This document shows, piece by piece, positions 31,669 through 44,100 of a DNA stretch of 64,000 bases (position 1 is the stretch's first letter; every line of letters begins with the position of its first letter). The notes beneath the pieces were generated by a model. It ran no database searches. It saw only the letters and a program-made list of their open reading frames with translations, and had not been told where the DNA came from. Location: contig JAKCOZ010000002.1 of NCBI GenBank assembly GCA_022605955.1, positions 70,040,783 through 70,104,782 of the forward strand, in the 5' to 3' direction. The DNA is from Rallus limicola. Its lineage: Eukaryota > Chordata > Aves > Gruiformes > Rallidae. Made by a program: the position numbers and the translations under genes.

Positions 31669-34600
31669 GTAAAGTGTAAAATCCTTGTTTAAATACCTAA
31701 ATAGTGATCCAACTTTGTTGTCTTACCAAGTTGAAGAACAATCTTATCATTGAGATAAATTCCTTGGATATTGATGGAAAAAACACTTCCAGTCTAAGCA
31801 TTATCTTCCCCTCTTTCTGGAAAGACCATGCTGTAATGTGTTGCACTTTGGCTACAATTAACTTACTTTCAAAGCTTCAACTTACTAGGTTATTGTAATG
31901 AAATGCATTTAGTGTTTGACACTCCATTCTCTCTTGCTGTGATGTGCTGGCATTGCAACTTTTGTTGACACTTTCATGTGGAGCGCCAGCTGTGCTACCA
32001 AGATAGCTGAAATAATCTTTATTTCTTCTTAAATGGAATCCTTTCCCAACAAGTAAATAATGGCAAATTAAAATGGACATCTACAATTGCTTTCTATAAA
32101 GTTTCCCCATCCTACAGTAGAGGTGGTACATAACAGGATTGAAATGTTGAATTTTTTTGCCTAGCCATCTGGTGTTACAGTTCAAGCTGGTATTTCTCCC
32201 CAGAAAAGCTCGTTAGTCGATTTTTTTCCCCTCTTTAACTCATTCAAATGATTAACACTTCTCAGTCTTCTCTGTGTGTCCATTTTTTTCATTCTTGTTT
32301 AATGTTTGTGCTGTTAGCACAATGGACTGATTGGTCATACAGACAAAACATGGTTTATGTGGGCAGACTGTACTTACAGGTGTATCTTTACAGAAGTTAG
32401 TACAACATTTTAAGAGATAGATAAGGTTTTTTGACTGAAATGTGTAGAAGGAGAATGGTTTTTTTCAATATTAACAGCATTTCTCATACAGGGTAATGTT
32501 TATTCTTGAGCTTTCAGGCGGATGATTCAGCAGCTTAGTTAAACCACTGATAGCCAATTGGAGTAGCTATTTTTCTGTAAGTAAGTTTGCCAGTACTGTT
32601 AAATCTGACACAGGGAAGCTCTCTGTGTAGACCAACATAGCAGCTGCTTTTAAGTGGAGGTATCTTGTTGAGCTTAAATCTACTCAAAAAGACTGTCATG
32701 ACATGTAACAGTATTGTAGTAATCTTACTCTTCAGTGTGGATAATCTACAGCTTCCATATGTAACCTCTTAACTGTGTTTTCCTGTTAAAAGCAATCTTT
32801 TCCCGAAGATCTAACCTAAATTTCTTTGTGCTCAGTTCCCACATTTCTGGTTCTGTTATTTCTTGTCCTCAAGACCACAAAAACCAGGTTATTCTTTGAT
32901 GCGGATATAGTTGTCTCCATCTAGACAAGGACTAAAGTTAACTGACAGGTTTTAACTGGGTGGTTGGGTTTTTTTTTTTCTTTTTCTTCTAAATAGAAGC
33001 AACTGTATTTCTTTAAAGCTTTTGAGTATTACATGTGATAGTTTTTCTGAGAGAATCTTCAGTCCTGAATATACTTTCCTCTGTTCAATATGAAATTAGC
33101 TGGGATAGATTGGTAGGATCCTCTTGTTTCTGCACTATGAATTCCTGTTTCCCTTTGAATTTGCATATTGAGCCTGGCGTGTTTAATCAAGGTTATTGAT
33201 GATTATTAGTGTGTTGCTTCCCTTGCAGCCAGGACAGTACCTTCTGCTTTACAACTTCTGTCCTGGTCTAATTGGTGACATTACCATGAATGTAGCATTT
33301 GTCAGCCTTGCAGATCTAGGACCAGTACGATGGGTAGCAAAACCCTTGGCAGCTGTTTTTCAGAATGGAATAGGACACCTGTAGCTTTCCTTCCTTCTGG
33401 TCAATGTTTTGCCTGCATATTTAATATAAAGAAAGAATTTTTGAGAAAAAGGTGGTGGACCAGATGGAGAAAAAGGGAAGAAGAAAGAGATATATGATGG
33501 ATGAGAAGTGTTCAGCATAGATGCAATTTTATGTGTAGTATGAGACACGTGCTTGATCTCAGAATCTCTGATACTATTTCAACAGGATAGTGGTATTTGA
33601 AACTTAAGTTTCTTCTTTTTTTTTCCTCTTGAGAAATTTTATTTAACGTTAAACTTGAATTCAAAGCTTCTTTTCATTTTCTAATAGTTAAAATTTTTGG
33701 TTTAGTCTCCAGACTGTGGAGAGTTGCATGTTTTTGATTTTGAAGCAGTATGCAGGAAAATGTTTGGTAGTTACACCCAGTATAGACTCCTTTTTAAAAA
33801 CTTTAAAAACATTTGAGATATGGCAAAGGTTCAGTCTTTGAAGGGATACTCAGTCCTGACTGTAGATTTGGCTTCAAGCAATTTCAGAGATGTGTTTTGA
33901 GTGGAGGGTTTATATCCATTGGTATAATTTGCCTTTTTATCTATCATCAACAGTAGAGAGAAAAGAGGGTTTTTCAGGCAATGCTTAAAGCTTTAGAAGA
34001 ACTGTCCTGGGTTTGAGGTGAATTAACAGCCATAATTCATGCCTGGAAATGTAACATTCTTGAAGTGCAATTCTGAGCTTTTTTTTCCTACTCTGCCCTA
34101 GAACGGGGGAAAAGTGTTTGCAAGAATTCTGTTTTCTCCTGGTTTTTACAAGCAGGAAAAACCTCTGTATATCTCTTCCTTGTCTGTTTCTAATTAAAGT
34201 TTTTGGAGAAACTTGACAAAAATTAACTATCAGTGACATCATAAGTGAAATAAAGCATGCTTACAACAGCCTGATGGCATTTTATGTTTGGATTATTGAA
34301 ACTTTTCTGTCCTGGATTTCTTCATTTGGCATCCTCGCTGTCATAGGATGGATCAGTGGCATAGTCAATCTTTTCCCCCTGTTCTATAACTGTTTGTAAG
34401 CACATCCAACCACATGGAAAATCCCGTTTGCATCTGCTTGAGGTCTGAACGCTCTGGAAAATTGGTCAGTACAGTTAGAAAGCGTTGGGGTTCTGTGTTG
34501 TTTTGGATCTTCAGATGTCTTAATTTTTAAAATGTGCTCTGAAGGTCACACTTGGCTAAACTAATGACCAGAGCTAAAAAGGTGACTTCACCTGGTATTT

Positions 34601-37600
34601 GTTTTCGACCTTTTGCTCTAATAAATCTGAAAGCAGGCATAATAAAAAAACATTGTTACATTTTAATCTAAACCATGAAATACATGTAATTTTTTTTTTT
34701 GTGTTAGAACTTTCCATACTGAGGGATTGTCAGAAAATAAATTGAAAAATATTTTATAGTGAACTTTAAAGCTGCATTTCAGAGAGACTTGTGATAATAG
34801 CATATAAAAATGAGTTTCTCTATCATATTTTAGGAAATGTAAGGAAATTGATGCTGTCATTGAATGGATTGTTTCTCTTATGCCAGAATTAGAAGGCAGT
34901 ATTTTGGTGACAGAAATTTGAGATGCATCCTTTCCAGTGTAGATTTCTTTGTGACAGTCGTCTTTTTCATGATTGCTAAAGTGGTGGCAGGACTTCTGTT
35001 GTTCCTTTGGGGACACTGTTCTCCCAACTAATAGGATTTACTGTTAGGATTTTATTTTCTTCAGATGACTGTATCTGACAATACTATTTTGGAATACCCC
35101 AAATTCTTCATCTTCCTCTTAAGCAGCTGTTGTCTTTTGCCGTATTATGCCATTCCATTGATTTTTCTTCTGAATCTAAAGCAACTTATTTTGAATTTCA
35201 GACTGACTAATTAAGCTTAGCAGAGTATGGCTGTGTTGCTTAAAAAATTGCATATCAAGTTTATAACAAGTGATAATTAGGGTTGTGCAGTCCCTTTGTG
35301 GAATGACATTTTGATCTCACAGAGTTGCTTGAGGTTATAGGCTATAGCATCTGCTTGTTGAAGGATGACACCCATTTTCTGCTCTGAGTTTGTCTTTTTA
35401 ATAATTTCATGTCACTGTTGCTCTCTGCTCTGCAGTTACAAAACCAGCACAATCTGTTACCTTCCTTATCCAGTTGCCTTATATAGGCCAGCTAAGACTG
35501 TATCTAATCCTGCATTTTACATACTTAAATTTTTGTTTAACTTTTCTAGACTTTGATATCCATATCTATCTAGGACTGATGACAGTTCACATCTGAGCTG
35601 TTCAGATGTCCCTTTGGTGGAGATTTTTGAGCTTGTAGAGCAAAAGTATAGGTAATAAAGGAAAAAAAACCCTCCACCCTACTTAAGTATAATGTTCATG
35701 CCTGTATTTTATAACTTCTGCTAAACGTTTTTGTAAGCTTGATTTTTTTAAGCTAAATTCTTTGATGCTATGGCATGGTTTTCATGACTCATGAAAACAA
35801 TTGATAGTTGTTCTGCTAATTAATTACCTAATTCCCTTAAAACTGAGTATTATCAGGCTCTGCTGACTACACGCTCAGGTTTTGTCCCCTATTTTGGTTC
35901 TTAGATCTTGACAGTGTAGAGGTACATTCTGGATCTAAAGCTAAGCCTTTAGCTCAATTTTGCACTCTTACACAAGAAGTTGTTTGTTTAGAATAATGGA
36001 TTGTTACATTTATATTGCGGTGGGTTTAACTGTGCTGAAGAATATGGTTATTTTAATAATAACATATGAAATTCGGGTGGTGATTTTTCTTTTGGCTGGT
36101 GCTGCTTAAACTTTTCTTGGTAATTGTTGCTGTTTTGCCTTTATTTACTGAAATGGTTCGAATTACCACTTAAAGCGTTTTGTTCTTTTTCCTTCCCTTA
36201 ATTATCAGTAGCTCCATATGACCCTCCTCTACTTTTAGTAGTAAACTATAATGAAAACTAAACTGTGTTTAATCGGCAATTAATAAATTCACTGGCATGC
36301 TGATATACTAAAAATAGGAAAATCAATGAAATTTTTACATGCAAATAAAGTATTTTTAATGTGAATCTTCATCATTCTATAAAGATGTAACTAGAAACTC
36401 AGAATCTGTAAGGAACATTAATGTTAGGGATGATAAAACTGAACAGACAGGTTGCTTTCAAATACAGCTCCTTTCTCTAGTCTGTTTTTTCAAGGTTATC
36501 TAAAGAGTATGGAGTAGGTATTTGAAGACAGTAGAAATCTGTTTGGACTGACAGAGGTAATGTATAGGTACCCAGAAAAGTTGCAGGGCTAGGGTTACGT
36601 GCAGTGAGGGAATTAATTAGCTATACCAACATATGTTTAGGTGTTTGCCCAAAGAGAAGTTCAGGTGACAATTGGCTGAGGCAATTAGAGCAGCTTGTTA
36701 ATGGCAAGAGTAGTGCGCCTCATCATGGCTTGCAGTACCAGCAGTCTTTATAGTCTGAAAGCTTGAACTAAGGAATCAGAAATGCAAAAGGGTGTTTCTG
36801 AAATCTTGTTGCTAAACTCAGAATGTATGGCTGAGCTGTCCACTCTGTGCTGTTCAAATTTTGGTATAATTTCCTAAAGATGTCTTGATAAAGTGTTGCA
36901 CAGGCTTCAACTACAGGAGGAGATAGTGGCAATATCTGTATGTTAATTCTATAATGAGGACTATATACATGTCCTTAAAAATGATAACAGTAAAAAAGTA
37001 AGATAAAAATGTAATTATGAGATTAGAGTGATGGCTTTATTTTTAATTTTCTTTCTCCACAGGGTGATGTAAGATAGTAAAAGGGTGTCTGTTGGTTGTG
37101 GTTTATTAGGATATGATTTTAAGATTTTTTCCTGATGTGAGTACTTCCAGGTTAATGAAGCTCCTTGAAGTTCGAAGGAGCTGTAAGTAAGTTGAATCCT
37201 TACTTGACCAAACACACTGAAGTTTGGAAGAGTGCACAAATGCTTGCAGCAATAAGTGGGCTTTCAAGCTTTCTTTTAAAGTAACTCCTCTGTGATGCCC
37301 TTTTACTAAAATGTTTTTCCGTATTAATTAGATACTGTCAGATTAAGATCAGATGCCTGAGGGGAATTAATGCACCTACCTTATCAGTCTTTTTAGTGAA
37401 GCTGTAGACTTGATCTCACTACAAAGTCTGACATGTTCAAGCATAGGTCATGTTCAGAGGCCTAGAGAGCATTGAGAATTGTTTCTCCCACTTTACTGTT
37501 AATGTTTGGGTATTATTTTACATGTAAATTTTTTTTAGTAGTTTTTTTTTACATGTATGTACTCAACTTGGGAGTCAGATATGAACTAGCATTGATACAA

Positions 37601-40515
37601 GTTGCAGAGACCTGTGGTTAATGCATTTCATTACCTATCTGTGGATCTGTCCAGTGAAAAGCAGGTTAGCTAAACACATAAACCTCATGTCCAGTGTAAC
37701 TTTACACATCCTGGTGGCTTAAATGGAAATCCTATCTCACATTTCCCTGGAGTGTTTTGGAAAATAAAGGCAACCTGGAGTCAACCTCTTTTGTAAAGCT
37801 CGTTTTCCTCTTATTACTGAGCTGGAGGATAGAAAAAATACAAAAAATATATACAGGAAAATAAAAAACTGTTAAAAGCTGTCTTGAAATTAAGGAGACA
37901 TTAATTGTGAGGGATTTATGTTTATTCTAGATGCACTGTATTCAACAATCTTTGAGGTGCTACCTTGCCTTTTTAAAAATAGTTTTACAACAGTAACTAG
38001 GCTAGCAGAATTAATGGGTTATATACATGGGTTAAAATGTCACTAAATGCAATGCTGTAGTGTAAAAGCATGAAGTGAAACTTTCTTTTTTGCTCTTTTG
38101 CTTGTACCTTTTTGACCTCATTGACAAAAAATGCTTTAGGTTTTCTTTGACCATTTATGTTGCAATCACACTGAGAAAGCTTTCAGGCTATCTTTGAATC
38201 TAGTAGTTGAGTATTGCAAAAATCAGTTCAAAATGGATCAGTCTTTATGGTGATGGATAACTGAAGTTGGCAAGATTCTTTCTGATCAGTTTCCAGCCAT
38301 ATGCCTTAAATGGAATCGCTGTTAGTGGTACATAAAACTTAATTAGTAGCAAGATTCCTCCTGCATGTTCTTCTAGATCCCCGTAGCTTATTTCATGCTG
38401 AAATGCAACCTGATCAACGAGATAGGAATGTTGAACCTGATCAACTATTTCTTTTCAGCTGTCCATCTGAATTTGAGGCAAAATACCTGTGGAATTTGAT
38501 GCCATAAAAATTACATGTAAATATATTAAGGCAAACTAATATATTTCTGAATATCTTAAATATCTAAATATCTATGCATTTCTAAAAAGGCAAGTTTTGA
38601 TTATCAAAACAAACATTACTTTGATCCAGCCAGAACATTTTGGTCAGGCTATTTACATGTGTCTTTTTATTACAGTTAAAGAGTAGTTGCTATCACCAAA
38701 TCCACATGATGATATTTGGTAATTTCATTCAGGAAATTGTTCCAAGAGTCATCTTTAAGGAAACATGACGTGATCTTTTCTTTAAAAATAGTATAAAAGC
38801 TTACCAGGTTCAGCTATTAATATTTAAGACAAGCCAAGTTCACTGATCGAATGTATGCAGAAATGAGAGTCCTTTAATCTTTCAGAAATCTGTTAGAGGA
38901 TAGAAACTCTTAGTGCTAAGTTGTCTGAATTGTACATAATTTTTGCATCATGCTGCTTCTGAGTATTTTAGTCATAGTTTGTACTCCTGGTAACCATATC
39001 ATGGCCTGACTTCTACCAAGGCTCCCAGCTGTAGTGGAAAGTGAATGATGGGAAATTCATTGGCATTTCAAGGAGGATGTCAGTCCTAGGAAGCTTAATC
39101 CAAGGTCAGGATGTAAGACTGTTAAAGCTCTTATTTGTCCAGAGCAGATGGATTCAGTTGGTGACAAATAGGCAGTGCTTTGGTGGGTGGGGCAAAAATT
39201 GTTCAGCAAAATGATAGGATGGTGCATATTAATGCTGAACTGAGGGTACTGTGTAAATATTTTCCTTATGTTGTGAGACACTTTCCCTTCTAAGCTAAGT
39301 GTGGGTAGGAGTTCCTGCCTGTATTTATAAGTTTTCTTCAGTTATCTGTTTATTGATAGCAATGGACTAACTTCTTTAGTGGGCAATTTGTTTTGAAAGG
39401 AAGATAAAACATTATTAATATCCGCTGGACAGGCTCCAGATACTATCATTGTTTTTCATTTCCTTTATGCTTTTTTTTGGGCATCACTAATCATTTGCCA
39501 CTTCAAATTCATGGTAGGCTTTCTCATTTTTCTGTTTGCTTCCTCTAAGGTGGATAAATCAGTCAATGCAGATAAATGCATATATATATCTATATATGCA
39601 CATGTGCGTGCTCACACACTGGTTTGCCTATATATAAAATGTCATTTAACAGCTACGAGTTCGTGTCTTTCTGTAATCTAAACCTAGATCCTGTAAATTG
39701 ATTGAATGATGCATAATAATACTGAATAGAATAGTATAGATACAGCTTAAGAACCAATCAATTAATATAGGTTTAGTATAAAGAGAATAGTAAGTATTTG
39801 CATAAGGAGTTTTAATCTTAGTTGAATATAGCCGTTTGAGCTGTTTTGCTGGAAGAGATACAAAATTTAACCATAACAGTGGAACAGCCTTGAAGGAAAA
39901 GGAAGTAAAGATAGGAAAGTAACAAATAATGAAAACAACAACCGATCAAGAGAAGGAATATATCTTGCTTTCAGCTAAAAGGGGTTCCTAATAGTTAGAG
40001 CAAGAATGTATTTTGACACTATGGAGAAAACCATAAAGAGTGTATGCGGAAGGAAAAGCTAAAAAGTGCACTGAGAGGAAGAAGTCCAGCCTTCATCTCT
40101 GAATACCACTCCTGTGAGGAGTAAATGACTTCCTGGAAATAATTTGCATAACCACGCCTTTTTCTTAAAAATCTAATGATTATGTATAACTGACCTGTAT
40201 AAATATAATACATTTTATTTTAAGCAGCGCGCACATTAGGAAGGGTGATCCCCTGTGTTGCCAGCGCTGCAATAAAGAATACCTGCTTCATAGACACCAA
40301 GGGTATTGCATTGTGATGTCAGCTTTTTACAGCATCAGAATGATCAAAGTGCTTCTACCAGACCTCATGGATTATGTAGTTTTCAGAGTAAAATTTTAAT
40401 CTAAAATGTTCTTCTGTAACTGTTTGTTGGTTCTGGAGACTGCTAACATGATTCAATTTCTTTGCAAATAGGTACCTGAAGTTCTGCTTCTGCAAATACA
40501 AAGGACAGCGCTCAT
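31669..40515 (+). other. AT-rich intronic DNA
   Basis: Nearly 9 kb without a supported gene. Low-complexity (TA)n near 39579-39599. One exon-like segment at 33229-33333 is listed separately. Confidence 0.5.
33229..33333 (+). CDS. Candidate second exon (weak)
   Basis: The acceptor TGTTGCTTCCCTTGCAG precedes 105 open bases encoding PGQYLLLYNFCPGLIGDITM and a further 15 residues ending GPVRW, before a GTAGCA donor. Length and phase (0 to 0) fit the phase-0 end of the exon at 30206. I recognise no family, and long introns contain such segments by chance. Confidence 0.2.
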
Positions 40516-40544
40516 CTGATTTGGTATCTTGTAGTTTAACCCAT

Positions 40545-41175
40545 TCTGTGCACCAAAACCAGGCATTCAGGCTGGGGGATGACCTGCTGGAAAAGAGCTC
40601 TGTGGAGAAGGAGCTGGGGGTCCTGGTTGATGACAGGTTGGCTATGAGCCAGCAGTGTGCACTGGTGGCTAAGAGAGCCAATGGGATCCTGGGATGCATC
40701 AGGAAGAGTGTGTCCAGCAGGTTGAAGGAAGTGATCCTCCTCCTCTACTCTGCGTTGGTCAGGCCCCACCTGGAGTACTGTGTCCAGTTCTGGGCTCCCT
40801 GGTATAAAAAAGGCAGGGACCTTCTGGAGAGAGTCCAGAGAAGGGCAACGAAGATGATTAGGGGCCTGGAACATCTCCCCTATGAGGAAAGGCTGAGTGA
40901 GCTGGGTTTGTTCAGCCTGGAGAAAAGAAGACTTAGGGGGGACCTAGTTAGTGTTTATAAATATCTTAGATTTGGGATGCAGGGGGAATTGGCCAGCCCG
41001 TTTTCAGTGGTCTGTGGGGACAGGACTAGGGGCAGTGGCTGTAAGCTGGAGCACAGGAAGTTCCGCACCAACATGCGGATGAACTGCTTTGGCAGGGGGG
41101 TTGGACCCGATGGTCTCTTGAGGTCCCTTCCAAACCCTAAGATTCTGTGATTCTGTGTGATTCTGTGATTCTTCT
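40545..41175 (+). mobile_element. CR1 fragment with open reverse-transcriptase end
   Basis: A 209-codon stretch without stops (40521-41150) contains [40 protein letters not shown] and [17 protein letters not shown], the C-terminal end of CR1 ORF2, and then runs on through a shortened 3' UTR. The tail is a series of ATTCTGTG units to 41175. It lacks the catalytic part of the reverse transcriptase. The preserved frame suggests a younger insertion than most in this window. Confidence 0.92.
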
Positions 41176-44100
41176 ATCATTTTGTGCTATCAACTCGTAA
41201 TACTCACAGTAGGATTAATTTGTCAATGAAATGAGACATCACAACCTTTTATACAGTATCTTTGTGGTTAGCACATATCTGAGAAACTGAAATAGGAGGG
41301 AGTGGGTGATATTCATTTGGTTTATGGAAAATTATATCCTGCTTCACATAAAATACCCTAAGAACAACTGCGATGCTCTGGGAGCTTGGATCCTCTTAAG
41401 GTGGTCTTAGTGAATCAGTTGTTTTTGCTCTGCAGTGCACTGTTTGCAGCCTGAAATGGTCTCTTGAGCATGCAAACTGGTTTCTTCTAATGAAATTAAA
41501 CTGAAGCATTCACTCCAGAAGTACAGGCAGTGCACACCAATTACTAATCCGCATTCATTGTTTGGAAGCAGTTTTGAATTGTTAGAAGCAAAATCCTTTA
41601 GAGTGTGGGTGTTAAGGTTTCAGCACCAGCTATTTTATTTTAAAGACATAGTTGTGCTCATTGCATTGTTCACTGATACTAATATACTTCAGCTGTCCAC
41701 TTGCACAGCCACAGAGCTTCAGGGAGATTTCAGGGCTCACTGGGCCACAGAGGAGTGACAAGAGGGGGGAAGATAACTTTCTAGCTGAAGGATGATCATT
41801 CAGAAGAGGGAAGTCCCAGGTTCCCACAACTATTTATATGTTTAATCCAATAACTGTTTAGTGTAAAACCTTGTAATACAATCTGTTCAAGTAGATTTAC
41901 TTGTCCACCATCTGGACATGAGTGCTGCCTGCCAAACCTTTAAGTTGGGAACCACATGGAGGACAGGGAAAGAAATCAAGGTTACTTTTAAGTAGTGAGA
42001 GTCAAGATAACCTCTGCACATTCATTTTCTCTATTTAAACTGCTTTCGCTTCTTGGTACTGAGTGCCACCCCATGTCAGTGGAAGTGAAGAGTGCTCTAT
42101 GCCTAGTGCTCAGACTGTGCCAGCCTCTGTGTATTCTGAAGTTATGGGGCCATTGGTGGGAACATAAGGGTGCTTGAACCAGCCTTTTTCTTTTGCAGTT
42201 CTAGGCTGTTTGTACATTACAAGGATGTGGAGGATGGGGAGATTACACAAAATTTGGGTTGTAAGTACCTGGTGTCAGGCAGGTTAGGTTGCCATTCAGA
42301 GCTGGAATTGCTAGCTCAGGCTCTAGGTCCTGTGTGCTGTAGATCCGGATTTCTCAGTTAACTGCTTCTCTATGACTTAGTTAAACTAAGTACCATGTAC
42401 CAAGCAAAAGAGTTTATAGGTGGTCAAATATCACCATATTTGACTTGAGCTTAATGGAATGCTAGATACAAGGAGACATGCTGAAGATAAGTTTATTTTA
42501 GGGCAAAATATTTTATGGTGTAGAAGGTAAGTTAGTAAGTGGGCTACACTCAAAGACAATGAGGCCTGAAGTCATCCCACTCTACACTTCTACTCAAGAC
42601 AGTGTTACTGGAGGTTTAGCAAACTTTGGTACCATCAGCAGTAGTACTAATAGAGACAGTCCCACCTCTGTGAGAAGTGAGGGGTATTTCCATCCTCAGT
42701 CTTCTCATGAATTTAGAACAAATATGGTGATGCCTTAGCCATGTTCCTTTTTATAAAAGCCTCAAATGAGCTACGTGAGCGATAATGCAAATCCAAGTTG
42801 CATGTTCTGATAACGTGTAGTTTCATAGAAACCAGAATTTTAATTCTGTTTTCCTTGTCCCACCATGTTCAAGTGATACAATTATGGTTGTGTTAGTATA
42901 TGAGTCTACTGGCATGTATCTCAAGTGATTCAAAAATCTAGCTGAAGCTGTTTGGTTATAGCAGCATCAGTGTTTTGAGCAATGAATGCATTGTGCTCTC
43001 ATGCAGAACTCATGCTTGCTTGGCTGTGAGAGAGAAAATTAAAAGTTCATTAGCTGATACAGCAGCTTTGTTTTCCAAAGTAATTTGAAGTCTACTTTTC
43101 CCAAGAAGCAAAAATGAAACTTTTCCTGAATTTAATGAGCTGTTTTGATTGTAAAAATGTTCTGGAAGAAACACATTTTTACTCAAGTGTGTAGTGAATC
43201 TTGAGTATACAAAGAGTTAAAATGTAATGCTTAAAAATGAGCTAGAAGAGATGCTTTAGCTGATTTTCATCATTAGGTCTATTTTGATCTTTTCTAAGGT
43301 TAATTTTGGAACAATTTTATAATGTTAAAATTTAGACTTCCTGATAATGTCAATTTTTTAATATGAAAGCAATATTATTTTGGTAAGCACATAAAATTTT
43401 TACTTTTCTAATGTAGATAGTAATTCCTTTTCAAGTTTCTTCAGTGTGAGTTACTGTTATCACTACAAAGTACCTGATTCTTTAATATTCAGTACCCGCA
43501 GTGTGGGTGTTTAAATGGCTGTTTCTTAGCATGTTTAAGCTGTTAAGTTTTGCATTAAAGTTTTCTGACCACTTGTACAGTTTTGATTTAGCATTCACCA
43601 ATGAATTTAAGATTTAATCTTACAAATTGCACATTTTTTAGATCAAAATTATATGCTGGTATCTATGAATGGTCTTTCCTGAAACTACTTAGAAATAGAT
43701 CTGAAAGTGCAAAGTAATTATTATATGTTAATAGGATTAAGGGCTTTATCTGTTGCTAGAGATTGTCTACCTCCTGTTGAACCACAGAATCCATTCATTA
43801 ATTTAGCACCATGCTATGGCCTTTTAATTTACCAGGAAAGATGTTGTTCCAATGCAAGGAACTCCTGTTCAACTGCCTAATACTTCTGTCTCTTAATGTA
43901 GAGGCAATTGCAAGATCTTCATTTGGATGACTTACAGGGGGTGAAGAAAAGCTTTACAAAAGATTTTGTTGTTTGAAAATGTTGAGGAGTTATTCACAGA
44001 GAAGAATGCTGAGTTCACTGGTTCTATCACATTTTTGTGCGGGTCTTTTTCCTTCTGAGAAATAATACATTTCTAGGAATCTTGACATTAAAGTGACCAA

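Noticed and set aside
39579..39599. Alternating TA and TG tract as a regulatory element
   Set aside because: A plain microsatellite-like tract with no flanking motif.
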